Positions 7,955-14,649 of a stretch of 16,657 nt of DNA are shown one piece after another. Numbering within the stretch: position 1 is the first letter of the stretch; each line of letters starts with the position of its first letter. The position numbers were made by a program, and so were the translations under genes. Source of the stretch: Candidatus Dormiibacterota bacterium (lineage in GTDB: Bacteria > Chloroflexota > Dormibacteria > Aeolococcales > Aeolococcaceae). Location: contig JAFALX010000406.1 of the NCBI GenBank assembly GCA_019234035.1, forward strand, positions 1-16,657. Direction: 5' to 3'. The notes beneath the pieces are model-generated. The model was not told where the DNA came from, searched no databases, and saw nothing but the letters and a program-made list of their open reading frames with translations.

Positions 7955-9210
7955 CCGCAGGGCGACGCGGCCGGCCGGCCCGCATCGGTGAGCCGCTCGT
8001 AGATCGCGAGCAGCCGGTCGACCGCGCGGCTCCACGTGTAGCGCGTCGCGCGCGCCCGAGCAGCGGCGCCCATGCGGGCGCGGCAGCCGGGGTCGTTGAG
8101 CATCGAGCCGATCGCGTCCGCGTAGTGCACCGGATCGCGATCCTGCACCAGCACGCCGGTGACGCCGTCCTCGACGATCTCGGTCAGGCCGCCCACCGCG
8201 GCGGCGACCACGGGCGTGCCCAGCGACTGCGCCTCCAGCGCCACCAGCCCGAAGCTCTCGGTGCGTGAGGGGACGACGCAGACGTCGGCGAGCGCGTAGT
8301 AGTCACCCACCTCGTCGTGCGGAACGGCGCCGAGGAACATGACGCGATCGGCGACGCCGGAGCCGTGGACGCGCTCCTGCAAACGGGCGCGCTCGCCGCC
8401 GCCGTCACGTCCGTCGCCGCTGTCCTCGCCGATGACGAGCACCGTGACGTCGTCGAATGCGGGGTCCCGGGTCAGTGCCGCGATGGCGTCGATGAGGGTG
8501 TCGCCGCCCTTGAGCGGCTCCAGCCGGCCGCAGAACAGCACCACGCGCCGCTCCTCGAGGTGAAGCCGGTGCCGCGCGCGCTCGGGGTCCGCCTCGACGA
8601 TCAAGCGCTGATCGACGCCCGGCTGCGCCACGCAGATGCGGTCACGTTCCGCGCCGTACAGCCGGATCAGGTCCTTCGCCTCCGAGAAGCTCGAGGCAAC
8701 GAGGCGATCGGCGGCGATGATGAGCTCGGTCTCGGCGCGTGCGCGCACGGCATCGAGCGGCAGCCCGGCGCGCGCCTTGGTGCGTGCCAGCGTGTGGAAC
8801 GACTGCACCCACGGCGTCCCCCAGTGCTCGCGCAGGTGCTGCGCGACCAGGCCGCCGAGCCAGTAGTGGGCGTGCATCACCCGGTACCTGCGCTCCTCGG
8901 ACTCGGCGTGCCGCAGCACCGCGTCGGCGAACTCGTCACACATGGCGCGCACGTCGCCCTTCGCCACGGGTGCCGGCGGCCCCACCCGCAGCCGGACCAG
9001 CCGGCTCGACGGAGCGATCAGCTCCTCATCGGGCGACGTGCGATCCTCGCGCCGCACGAAGACGTCGGTGGGATGGCCTTGGGCGGCGAGGCCCTCGCAG
9101 ATGCGGCGGATGGCGAGGTTCATGCCGCCGTTCTCCCCTCTGCCCAGCGGAGCCAGCGGCGAGGCGTGGACGGAGATGACCGCGACAGCCGGGGAGGCCG
9201 TTGCCCGCAT
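7912..9210 (-). CDS. GT4-family glycosyltransferase, MshA / sucrose-phosphate synthase-like
   Basis: This is a GT-B fold retaining glycosyltransferase of 432 residues. The N-terminal acceptor domain begins AVISVHASPLAPLGRGENGG followed by MN at 30-31, closely recalling the actinobacterial MshA start (SVHTSPLAQPG...GGMN). The C-terminal nucleotide-sugar domain has R229 and K234 in GRLEPLKGG and the EX7E motif ESFGLVALE at 318-326, followed by GTPVVAAAVGGLTEIV. MshA transfers GlcNAc to inositol phosphate in mycothiol synthesis; related enzymes make sucrose phosphate or glycolipids, so the substrate is uncertain. The ATG at 9210 is chosen because homology starts within ten residues of it. An upstream in-frame extension runs into the riboswitch and is rejected. 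It is convergent with pepN and divergent from the B12 operon. Confidence 0.9.
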   Translation of the reverse strand: MRATASPAVAVISVHASPLAPLGRGENGGMNLAIRRICEGLAAQGHPTDVFVRREDRTSPDEELIAPSSRLVRLRVGPPAPVAKGDVRAMCDEFADAVLRHAESEERRYRVMHAHYWLGGLVAQHLREHWGTPWVQSFHTLARTKARAGLPLDAVRARAETELIIAADRLVASSFSEAKDLIRLYGAERDRICVAQPGVDQRLIVEADPERARHRLHLEERRVVLFCGRLEPLKGGDTLIDAIAALTRDPAFDDVTVLVIGEDSGDGRDGGGERARLQERVHGSGVADRVMFLGAVPHDEVGDYYALADVCVVPSRTESFGLVALEAQSLGTPVVAAAVGGLTEIVEDGVTGVLVQDRDPVHYADAIGSMLNDPGCRARMGAAARARATRYTWSRAVDRLLAIYERLTDAGRPAASPCGYPDDEVAALRSAS

Positions 9211-9216
9211 CCACCC

Positions 9217-9222
9217 AGTGTA
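9217..9222 (-). promoter_or_regulatory. Possible -10 for a leaderless glycosyltransferase transcript
   Basis: On the minus strand TACACT lies exactly six bases before the glycosyltransferase ATG, the spacing at which transcription would begin at or next to the start codon. That matches leaderless genes common in high-GC Gram-positive lineages. No -35 box is clear. The GGGTGG between the hexamer and the ATG is too close to act as a ribosome-binding site. Confidence 0.35.
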
Positions 9223-9255
9223 GAAGGAGGCGCGCGACGCCCCGCCTGAGCGGCG

Positions 9256-9261
9256 CATACT
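9256..9261 (+). promoter_or_regulatory. Weak candidate -10 for the B12 operon
   Basis: CATACT just upstream of the riboswitch fits a -10 box loosely (four of six consensus positions) and would place the transcript start near 9268, before the aptamer. No -35 element is recognisable, so the promoter is placed mainly by where the riboswitch must begin. Confidence 0.25.
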
Positions 9262-9264
9262 GCC

Positions 9265-9430
9265 CGGCGACACTTGAATAGCGCCACGGGCGGCGGGAAG
9301 CCGGTGAGAGTCCGGCGCTGTCGCGCAACTGTGAGCGGGTAGCCGAGGTCGGCGTGCCACTGCGAGGCCATGTCTCGTGGGAAGGAGGCCGAGGCGACGA
9401 TCCGCGAGCCAGGAGACCGGCCCGAGGCGT
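9265..9430 (+). promoter_or_regulatory. Cobalamin (adenosylcobalamin-type) riboswitch aptamer
   Basis: The conserved cobalamin riboswitch blocks occur in the right order and spacing: GGGAAGCC at 9295-9302, GGTGAGAGTCCGGCGCTG at 9303-9320, CGCAACTGTGA at 9324-9334, a variable arm at about 9335-9405, and the B12 box GAGCCAGGAGACCGGCCC at 9406-9423. The family binds cobalamin in the nascent mRNA and lowers expression of the downstream gene. It sits upstream of a five-gene operon built around an ECF transporter, which fixes the predicted substrate as B12 or a close corrinoid. The outer P1 helix boundaries are estimated. The box before the CAACTGTGA core reads TCGCG where CCCG is usual. Confidence 0.95.
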
Positions 9431-9529
9431 TCGTCTCCACCCCCGCGCGAAACGGGAGGAAGGCCTCATTGCGGCGAGGATCCCTCTGGCGAGGTGGAGT
9501 CCGATCGGCCGCGTGGGGAATCTGCCATG
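9431..9529 (+). promoter_or_regulatory. Riboswitch expression platform with predicted ribosome-site sequestration
   Basis: Two helices that cannot form together are visible. CCCCGCGCG at 9441-9449 can pair with CGCGTGGGG at 9510-9518 (nine pairs, one G-U), burying the GGGGA at 9515-9519 that lies seven bases before the ATG at 9527. Alternatively, CTCCACC at 9435-9441 pairs perfectly with GGTGGAG at 9493-9499, which would leave the ribosome site free. There is no T-run, so control is probably at translation initiation. Which state is B12-bound is inferred from the family. Confidence 0.55.
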
Positions 9530-10768
9530 GGGAGGCTGCGACAGCGCGCTGCCGCCGGGGCGGCGCTGGGACTGTTTGCTTTCGCGATCGTGAGCGTCTC
9601 GGTGCACGGTGTTCGAGCTCAGGCCAACGCCGCCACTCGTGCACTCGAGTATCTGGAGGGGCAGCAGTCGGCGACGGACGGCTCGCTCGCCGGGGGCTTC
9701 AGCGTCAACGAGCTGTATGTCCTCGGTGCCGCCGCCGGCGGCTACGACCCCCACCTGTTGAAGCATGGTGGCCCCTCGGTCGTCGACTACCTGACGGCGA
9801 ATGCCAGAGCGGCATGCCCGGCCGCGACGGACACCGCACCGTCGGCCGGCCTCTGCGGCTACCTGATCCAGGCCGCCCTCGCCTCCGAGGCCGATCCGCG
9901 CGCCTTCGGCGGCCTCGACATCGTCGCCAGGCTGAACACCTACTACGACCCCGCCACCGGCAAATACGGCGACGCCCAGGCCTTCACCCAGGCCCTGGCC
10001 ATCCTGGGGCTCGTCGCCGCGGGCGAGCCGGTGCCTCACGCCGCGCTCACCTTCGTCCACAGTGTGGAGGACTCGAACGGCGGGTGGGACTACCAGGACG
10101 TCCGCGACGACAGCGCCAACCCATACGACACCAGTGACACCAACTCGACCTCGTTGGTGTTGATGGCGCTCGACGCCGCCGGTGACCACAGCCGTGACTC
10201 GGCAGGGCTCGCGTGGCTGCACACGGCACAGAATCCCGACGGCGGGTTCTCGTACTCGGGCGGCCCACCCTCCGACCCGGATTCCACCGCCGAGGTGGCG
10301 CAGGCGATCATCGCCACCGGCGGCAGCCCGACCGCGCCGGCATGGACCGTCGGCGGCCACACTCCGTCTGCGGAGCTGGCGGCAACCCAGGACGCGAGCG
10401 GCGGGTACATCGGCTTCAGCGGCGTGCCGGACGCGTTCACCACCACTGAGGTCGTCCCCGCGCTCGACGGCGTGGCCTTCCCGATCCCACCGGCCTCCCA
10501 GCTCTACGTGCCGGGGACGCCCCTCCCCGGATCTCCCGCGCCGACGCCGCAAGCAACCCCCACCGCCGGCGTCAACGCCTCGGTGATCACACCGGACGCC
10601 GCAAGCGGAGCACCGCCGGTTCCGTCGACCGGCGGGGCGCTCACGGGAGCGGGCTCACGCTCGAGCGCCGGGGCTGGAGGATTCCCCCGTGCTCTGACGT
10701 ACCTCCTCCTGGCACTCGGCGCCGCCGTGATCGCGGCCGGTGCCGGCCTGGTGATCGCCCGGCGATGA
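9527..10768 (+). CDS. Secreted, membrane-anchored alpha-barrel (prenyltransferase/squalene-cyclase repeat) protein; transcobalamin alpha-domain-like
   Basis: The product is 413 residues from the ATG at 9527 (GGGGA seven bases upstream). A signal peptide covers about residues 1-31 (basic start, hydrophobic core, cut near VRA/QA). The body, about 35-325, has repeats of the prenyltransferase/squalene-cyclase alpha6/alpha6 barrel kind: ALEYLEGQQSATDGSLAGG, NGGWDYQDV at 184-192, DGGFSYSGG at 238-246 and SGGYIGFSG near 291-299. The only two body cysteines, C97 and C110, could form a disulfide. A Pro/Thr/Ala-rich stalk (about 328-385) and a C-terminal membrane helix (389-411) ending in RR follow. 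The aspartate-rich catalytic motifs of true terpene cyclases are absent. The same fold makes the alpha domain of intrinsic factor and transcobalamin, and the context is B12 uptake; I infer a corrinoid-binding role. Its stop overlaps the next start as ATGA. Confidence 0.8.
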   Translation: MGRLRQRAAAGAALGLFAFAIVSVSVHGVRAQANAATRALEYLEGQQSATDGSLAGGFSVNELYVLGAAAGGYDPHLLKHGGPSVVDYLTANARAACPAATDTAPSAGLCGYLIQAALASEADPRAFGGLDIVARLNTYYDPATGKYGDAQAFTQALAILGLVAAGEPVPHAALTFVHSVEDSNGGWDYQDVRDDSANPYDTSDTNSTSLVLMALDAAGDHSRDSAGLAWLHTAQNPDGGFSYSGGPPSDPDSTAEVAQAIIATGGSPTAPAWTVGGHTPSAELAATQDASGGYIGFSGVPDAFTTTEVVPALDGVAFPIPPASQLYVPGTPLPGSPAPTPQATPTAGVNASVITPDAASGAPPVPSTGGALTGAGSRSSAGAGGFPRALTYLLLALGAAVIAAGAGLVIARR

Positions 10769-11589
10769 GACGCGCGGCTCTGGCCGCGCCCATCGCGGGC
10801 GTCCTGGCAGGTGGGTTCGGCGGCGCGGCAACGCTCGTGCCCGCGGCGCAGCTGTGCGCCGCAGCCACGTACACCGGCCACGTCACGCTCGTCGTCGAGC
10901 ACGGCGACACCCGGGTGGTCGGCCTGTGCATCGGCTTCGACGGATCGAGCATCACCGGCGAGCAGATGCTGCAGGCCAGCGGGCTGGAGTACGCCACGCA
11001 GTCGTATGGAGGCCTCGGCGATGCCGTCTGCCAGTTGGACAGCGAGCCGGCCTCGTACGGCGCGTGCCTGCCGGCGAGCGGGTCGTACTGGGCCATGTTC
11101 GTGTCGCGAAACGGCGGCGGCTGGCAGACGGCCGACCGTGGGATCTCCACGGAGACCTTCAGCGACGGTGACGCAGAGGGCTTCCGCTACGTCCCCCAGA
11201 GCAGACCGCAACCGCCGCCTGCGTCACCGGCCGGGATCTGCGCGCGGGCTCTGGCGGGCCCCCCCACCCCGGCACCTGCAGCAACGACATCGGCCACTGC
11301 CGCCGCCGGCGTGGCGCCCGCGCAGAGCTCGGCCGGAGGCGGCACGACCGGCAGCGGGCCAGACGGCGGCACGACCCCGCCGCCCGCGCCGACGGACGCC
11401 GCGGCCGCCACTCCCCCGCCCGCGGCCCTCCGAGCTGGCGGCAGCGGCGGAGTTGCGACGGTCGGGACGCGGCCGGCACCGCCAGCAGGCGGCCCGACCG
11501 CCGCCCTTCTGGCGGCCGGCGTCGCGGTCGGCGCGCTCGCTGCGCTGCTCGTGTGGCGGGTCGCTCGGCGGCGCATGGGACAGCCGTGA
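10765..11589 (+). CDS. Secreted, membrane-anchored DUF4430 protein; transcobalamin beta-domain-like
   Basis: The product is 274 residues. A signal peptide covers about 1-28, followed by a DUF4430-type domain at about 36-143: the strand GHVTLVVEHGDTRVVGLC, GEQMLQASGLEYATQSYGG, AVCQLD, then SYWAMFVSRNGGGWQTAD and FSDGDAEGFRYV. The SYW...W...G...DGD ending is the hallmark of the family, which also forms the C-terminal beta domain of transcobalamin and intrinsic factor. Cysteines C31, C55, C89 and C101 suggest disulfides and an extracytoplasmic location. Residues about 145-245 form a Pro/Ala/Thr/Gly-rich stalk, and about 247-268 a membrane helix ending VARRRMGQP. The start overlaps the upstream stop (ATGA) and the stop overlaps the next start (GTGA). 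Cobalamin binding with the preceding protein is inferred from fold and context. Confidence 0.8.
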   Translation: MRRAALAAPIAGVLAGGFGGAATLVPAAQLCAAATYTGHVTLVVEHGDTRVVGLCIGFDGSSITGEQMLQASGLEYATQSYGGLGDAVCQLDSEPASYGACLPASGSYWAMFVSRNGGGWQTADRGISTETFSDGDAEGFRYVPQSRPQPPPASPAGICARALAGPPTPAPAATTSATAAAGVAPAQSSAGGGTTGSGPDGGTTPPPAPTDAAAATPPPAALRAGGSGGVATVGTRPAPPAGGPTAALLAAGVAVGALAALLVWRVARRRMGQP

Positions 11590-12413
11590 ACCCTCGGGCG
11601 ATCGCCGCGTGGTCCCTGGCGGCCCTCGCCATCGCGGTGTCGACCAACAACCCCGTGTATCGCGCGGTGGTCGCGTTATGTGCCCTCAATCTGATTCTGG
11701 CGCGCGGCCGTCCCGGCCTCCGCCTGCGACCGCTTCTGGTGACCGTCGCGGTCGCCGCCGCGATCGCGACCGTCGTCTCGCTGCTGCTCAGCCACACAGG
11801 CACGCATCGCTTCATCGAGGTGCCGGGGGACGTGCCCCTGATCGGGGGCGCCATCACGCTGGAGTCCCTTGTGTTCGGCCTGGTCACAGGCCTCGGCATC
11901 GCAGCGGCGCTCCTCGCCGTTGCGCCACTCACGCTGGTCGCCGATCCATACGACCTGGTCGACGCGTTGCCGCCGTTTCTGGCACGAACCGGCGCAGCCA
12001 TCGGCACCGCGCTCAACCTGATCCCCACCATGGCGCGCAGCGCCGCCGACATCCGCGACGCGCAGCGGCTGCGCGGCTGGCGGCCGCGGCGCGTGCGTGA
12101 CTGGCCCGACGTGGCGGTCCCCGTGGTCCTCACCGCCGTCGAGAGCTCGATCACGCTCGCGGAGGCGATGGAGGCGCGCGGCTGGGGATCGGGCCCGCGC
12201 ACGCACTACCTGACGGCACCGCGATGGTGGTTCGACGTCGCCGTCGCGGTCTCCGCCCTGCTCGCCGCCGCCGCCTTCCTGGCATTGCGCGCGTCCGGCG
12301 CGGTGCCCGACTGGTACCCCTTTCCCGTGATCCCGCCGCTGCCGGTCAACCCGGCCGCGCTGGCCTGCTGCCTCGTGCTGATCCTGCCCTCGTTGGGGCC
12401 GGACACGCGCTGA
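11586..12413 (+). CDS. ECF transporter T component (CbiQ/EcfT family)
   Basis: This is the transmembrane scaffold of an energy-coupling factor vitamin importer, 275 residues from a GTG that overlaps the previous stop. About five to six hydrophobic segments are visible, including ones at about 5-40, 48-70, 95-120, 217-240 and 257-272. Two coupling-helix motifs typical of EcfT follow the central helices: DAQRLRGWRP at 158-167 and EAMEARGWG at 193-201, each with the Ala/Arg/Gly core that contacts the ATPases. The N-terminal TNNPVYR is also family-like. Its place between the binding proteins and the double ATPase shows a dedicated (group I) ECF system rather than a shared module. Confidence 0.93.
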   Translation: MNPRAIAAWSLAALAIAVSTNNPVYRAVVALCALNLILARGRPGLRLRPLLVTVAVAAAIATVVSLLLSHTGTHRFIEVPGDVPLIGGAITLESLVFGLVTGLGIAAALLAVAPLTLVADPYDLVDALPPFLARTGAAIGTALNLIPTMARSAADIRDAQRLRGWRPRRVRDWPDVAVPVVLTAVESSITLAEAMEARGWGSGPRTHYLTAPRWWFDVAVAVSALLAAAAFLALRASGAVPDWYPFPVIPPLPVNPAALACCLVLILPSLGPDTR

Positions 12414-12414
12414 C

Positions 12415-13797
12415 GTGGACGCGCTGTCCTTCGCACAGCTGGGGTACGCGTATCCCGGCGCCGGCCACCGGGCGCTCCGCGACGTCGATCTCACCATCGA
12501 CTGCGGGCTGACGCTGCTGACCGGCGATTCGGGCAGCGGGAAATCGACGCTGCTCCGGGTGTGCAACGGGCTCGTCCCCCACTTCCACGGCGGGGTCATC
12601 AGCGGCAGGGCGCTCGTGTTTGGGCAGGATGTGACACGAACGAACACGCGCAGGCTGGCGCGCGACGTCGGGTTCGTGTTCCAGGACCCGGAGCTGCAGT
12701 CGGTGCACGCACGAGTGGAGCGTGACGTGGCATTCGGGCTGGAGAACATGCGCGTGCCGCGCGGCGAGATGCGCGCGCGCGTCGATGAGGCACTGCATCT
12801 GTGTGGTGCCGAGGCGCTGCGCGAGCGCTCCGTTGCCACGCTCTCCGGCGGGGAGCGTCAGCGCGTGGCGCTGGCCGGCGTGCTCGCGATGCGGCCGCGG
12901 CTGCTCGCCCTCGACGAGCCGCTGTCGCAGCTCGATGAAAGCGGGGCCCGGGCATTGGTCGCGGCGGTCGCCGCCGCGATGGAGCGCGGGACACTCGCGG
13001 TTGTCGCGGAGCACCGCCTCGCGCTGTTGCGTCCACTCGCGCAGCGCGTCATGGAGGTGAGCGGCGGCCGCCTCAGCGACAGCTCCGACTCAGACGCCGG
13101 CCCCGCGATGCACGCGACCGCGCTGACCGGGCGCCCCGGTGAGCGCCCGTCACCGAACCACGCGCACGTCCGCCTGCACGGTGTTGCGGCCGGCCATCCG
13201 GGCGCGGTGGTGCTGGCGAGCGTCGACCTCGAGCTGTCCGGCGGCGAGGTCGTCGCCGTGATCGGGAACAACGGCAGCGGCAAGACCACGCTGCTGCGCA
13301 CCATTGCCGGGCTGCTGGCGCCGCTGCAGGGGAGGGTCGAGCGCACGGCCGGGCGCGTCGCGTATCTCCCGCAGAACCCGACCACTCTCCTGCACCGGCG
13401 GACGCTGCGCTCCGAGATCGAGTGGACGCTACGTCACGGTGGCGGTGGCGGCGCCGGCGCCGACGCGGTCGACGCGACGCTGGCGGACTTCGGTCTCGAG
13501 CACGTCGCAGAACGGTATCCGCGCGACCTCAGCACGGGTGAGCGACAGCGCGCTGCGCTGGCCGCGGTGCTGGCGGGGTCTCCGGCGCTCGCGCTGCTCG
13601 ACGAGCCCACACGCGGCATGGACGCAACCGCGGCAGCACGGCTCGGGCGCGCCGTGCAGCGTCTTGCCGCGACGGGCGCGGCAGTGGTGATTGCCACACA
13701 CGATCACGATCTCGCCACACACGTGGCGACGCGCGTCGTCGAAACGCGCGATGGCGCCGTGCAGGAGCAGACCGTCATGGCAGCGGCCCCGGCATGA
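12415..13797 (+). CDS. ECF transporter fused double ATPase (A-A' component)
   Basis: The product is 460 residues carrying two complete ABC ATPase domains in one chain. The first (about 4-215) has Walker A GDSGSGKST at 37-45, Q-loop FQDPELQ, signature LSGGE at 143-147, Walker B LLALDEP with D167/E168, and H200. The second (about 252-450) has Walker A GNNGSGKTT at 284-292, YLPQNPTT, signature LSTGE at 372-376, Walker B D396/E397, and H429. A hydrophilic linker with SDSSDSD joins them. Both sites look catalytically complete. Most ECF systems use two separate ATPases; a fusion fixes the heterodimer stoichiometry. The GTG start is one base after the T-component stop; the stop overlaps the next start (ATGA). 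Confidence 0.95.
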   Translation: MDALSFAQLGYAYPGAGHRALRDVDLTIDCGLTLLTGDSGSGKSTLLRVCNGLVPHFHGGVISGRALVFGQDVTRTNTRRLARDVGFVFQDPELQSVHARVERDVAFGLENMRVPRGEMRARVDEALHLCGAEALRERSVATLSGGERQRVALAGVLAMRPRLLALDEPLSQLDESGARALVAAVAAAMERGTLAVVAEHRLALLRPLAQRVMEVSGGRLSDSSDSDAGPAMHATALTGRPGERPSPNHAHVRLHGVAAGHPGAVVLASVDLELSGGEVVAVIGNNGSGKTTLLRTIAGLLAPLQGRVERTAGRVAYLPQNPTTLLHRRTLRSEIEWTLRHGGGGGAGADAVDATLADFGLEHVAERYPRDLSTGERQRAALAAVLAGSPALALLDEPTRGMDATAAARLGRAVQRLAATGAAVVIATHDHDLATHVATRVVETRDGAVQEQTVMAAAPA

Positions 13798-14543
13798 CCG
13801 TGCTCGTCGTGTCGGTCGCCGGGATGGCGCTGTTCCTGTGGCCGTTTCTCGCGCTGGGCGCGCCGTCGACCGGCGCGGCGGTGTCGCTTGCGCTGGGAAC
13901 GGTGGTGGCGTCCGCGGCCGTGGAGACGCTCACACGCCGGCTCGACTCGCGGCGCTTCGCGCTTCTCGCCGCGATCGCTGCGCTCGACGCGGCGCTTCGC
14001 CTCGTTCTCGTCAACGGCATCGGCGGCTTCAGCCCCATCTTCTTTCTCATCCTCGTCGCCGGCTACGTGTTCGGCCCGTCGTTCGGGTTCCTCTGCGGCG
14101 CCATCTCATTGCTCGCCTCGGCGGTGGTGACCGGCGGCATCGGACCCTGGCTGCCATATCAGCTGTTCGCATGTGGCTGGGTCGGCGCGCTCGCCGGTCT
14201 GGCGGGCTCATATCGCCACGGCGCGTATGACTGGCGTGATGTCGTAGTGCTCGGCGCGGTCGCGGTGATCACGGGGTATCTCTTTGGCGCCCTGCTCGAC
14301 GTGTGGGACTGGACCACCTTCTACCGCGCAGCACCGAGCTACGGCTACGTCGCCGGGGCGTCGCCGGGCGAGTTGCTGCGACGCTTCGGCAGCTTCTATC
14401 TCGCGACGTCGGCGTGGTGGGACAGCTTCCGCGCCGTGGGTGATGTGATCGCGGTGATCGTGCTCGGGCTGCCCTTCATGGCGGCGCTCGGGAGGATGCG
14501 CAGCCGTTTCACGTTCGCGACCGAAGCCGAGCCCGCGGTGTAG
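13794..14543 (+). CDS. ECF transporter S component, probable cobalamin/corrinoid-specific (CbrT-like)
   Basis: This is a membrane-embedded substrate-binding subunit of 249 residues with about six hydrophobic segments. The block VNGIGGFSP (73-81) followed by IFFLILVAGYVFGPSFGF, then GGIGPWLPYQ (114-123) and FACGWVGALAGL, matches the actinobacterial ECF S components of the general EcfS/CbrT-like group. The cobalamin riboswitch at the head of the operon and the transcobalamin-like partners point to B12 as the cargo; the sequence alone would not prove the substrate. A roughly 45-residue loop with DVWDWTTFYRAAPSYGY lies between late helices and could face the periplasmic or exterior side. It is the last gene of the coupled run, and its ATG overlaps the ATPase stop. 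Confidence 0.85.
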   Translation: MTVLVVSVAGMALFLWPFLALGAPSTGAAVSLALGTVVASAAVETLTRRLDSRRFALLAAIAALDAALRLVLVNGIGGFSPIFFLILVAGYVFGPSFGFLCGAISLLASAVVTGGIGPWLPYQLFACGWVGALAGLAGSYRHGAYDWRDVVVLGAVAVITGYLFGALLDVWDWTTFYRAAPSYGYVAGASPGELLRRFGSFYLATSAWWDSFRAVGDVIAVIVLGLPFMAALGRMRSRFTFATEAEPAV

Positions 14544-14567
14544 AGGCCGTCGCCGGCAGCGCTTGCG

Positions 14568-14611
14568 CGCGGGGGTGCTCGCATGACAGCCTTCGCATCC
14601 CATCCCCCGCG
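14568..14611. repeat. Inverted repeat downstream of the B12 operon
   Basis: CGCGGGGG at 14568-14575 and CCCCCGCG at 14604-14611 are perfect complements separated by 28 bases, inside the 106-base gap between the S component and the next gene. The loop is long and no T-run follows, so it is at best a weak terminator or attenuator candidate. Nothing else is recognisable in the gap apart from the ribosome site at 14638-14645. Confidence 0.35.
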
Positions 14612-14649
14612 TGGACCTGCGCCGCCGCATCAGGAACGAGAGGAGTCAC

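Noticed and set aside
5054..8035. Very long open frame (about 993 codons) on the minus strand opposite pepN
   Set aside because: It is antisense to a clearly conserved M1 aminopeptidase, its translation is a compositional Arg/Val/Glu/Ala string without domain signatures, and long antisense frames are expected at this GC content.
9377..9526. N-terminal extension of the alpha-barrel protein to an upstream start
   Set aside because: These 50 codons would overlap the riboswitch and its expression platform; the ATG at 9527 begins a proper signal peptide and has a ribosome site.
10620..10634. VPSTG in the alpha-barrel protein as an LPxTG-type sorting signal
   Set aside because: About 25 residues separate it from the membrane helix, whereas sortase motifs sit directly before it; a simple membrane anchor fits better.
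9527..10768. The alpha-barrel protein as a real squalene or terpene cyclase
   Set aside because: It is too short, is exported and membrane-anchored, and lacks the catalytic Asp-rich motifs; the B12 context explains it better.
10843..10857. C31 of the DUF4430 protein as a lipoprotein cysteine
   Set aside because: The preceding residues AQL do not form a lipobox ([LVI][ASTVI][GAS]C), and the protein has a C-terminal membrane helix instead.
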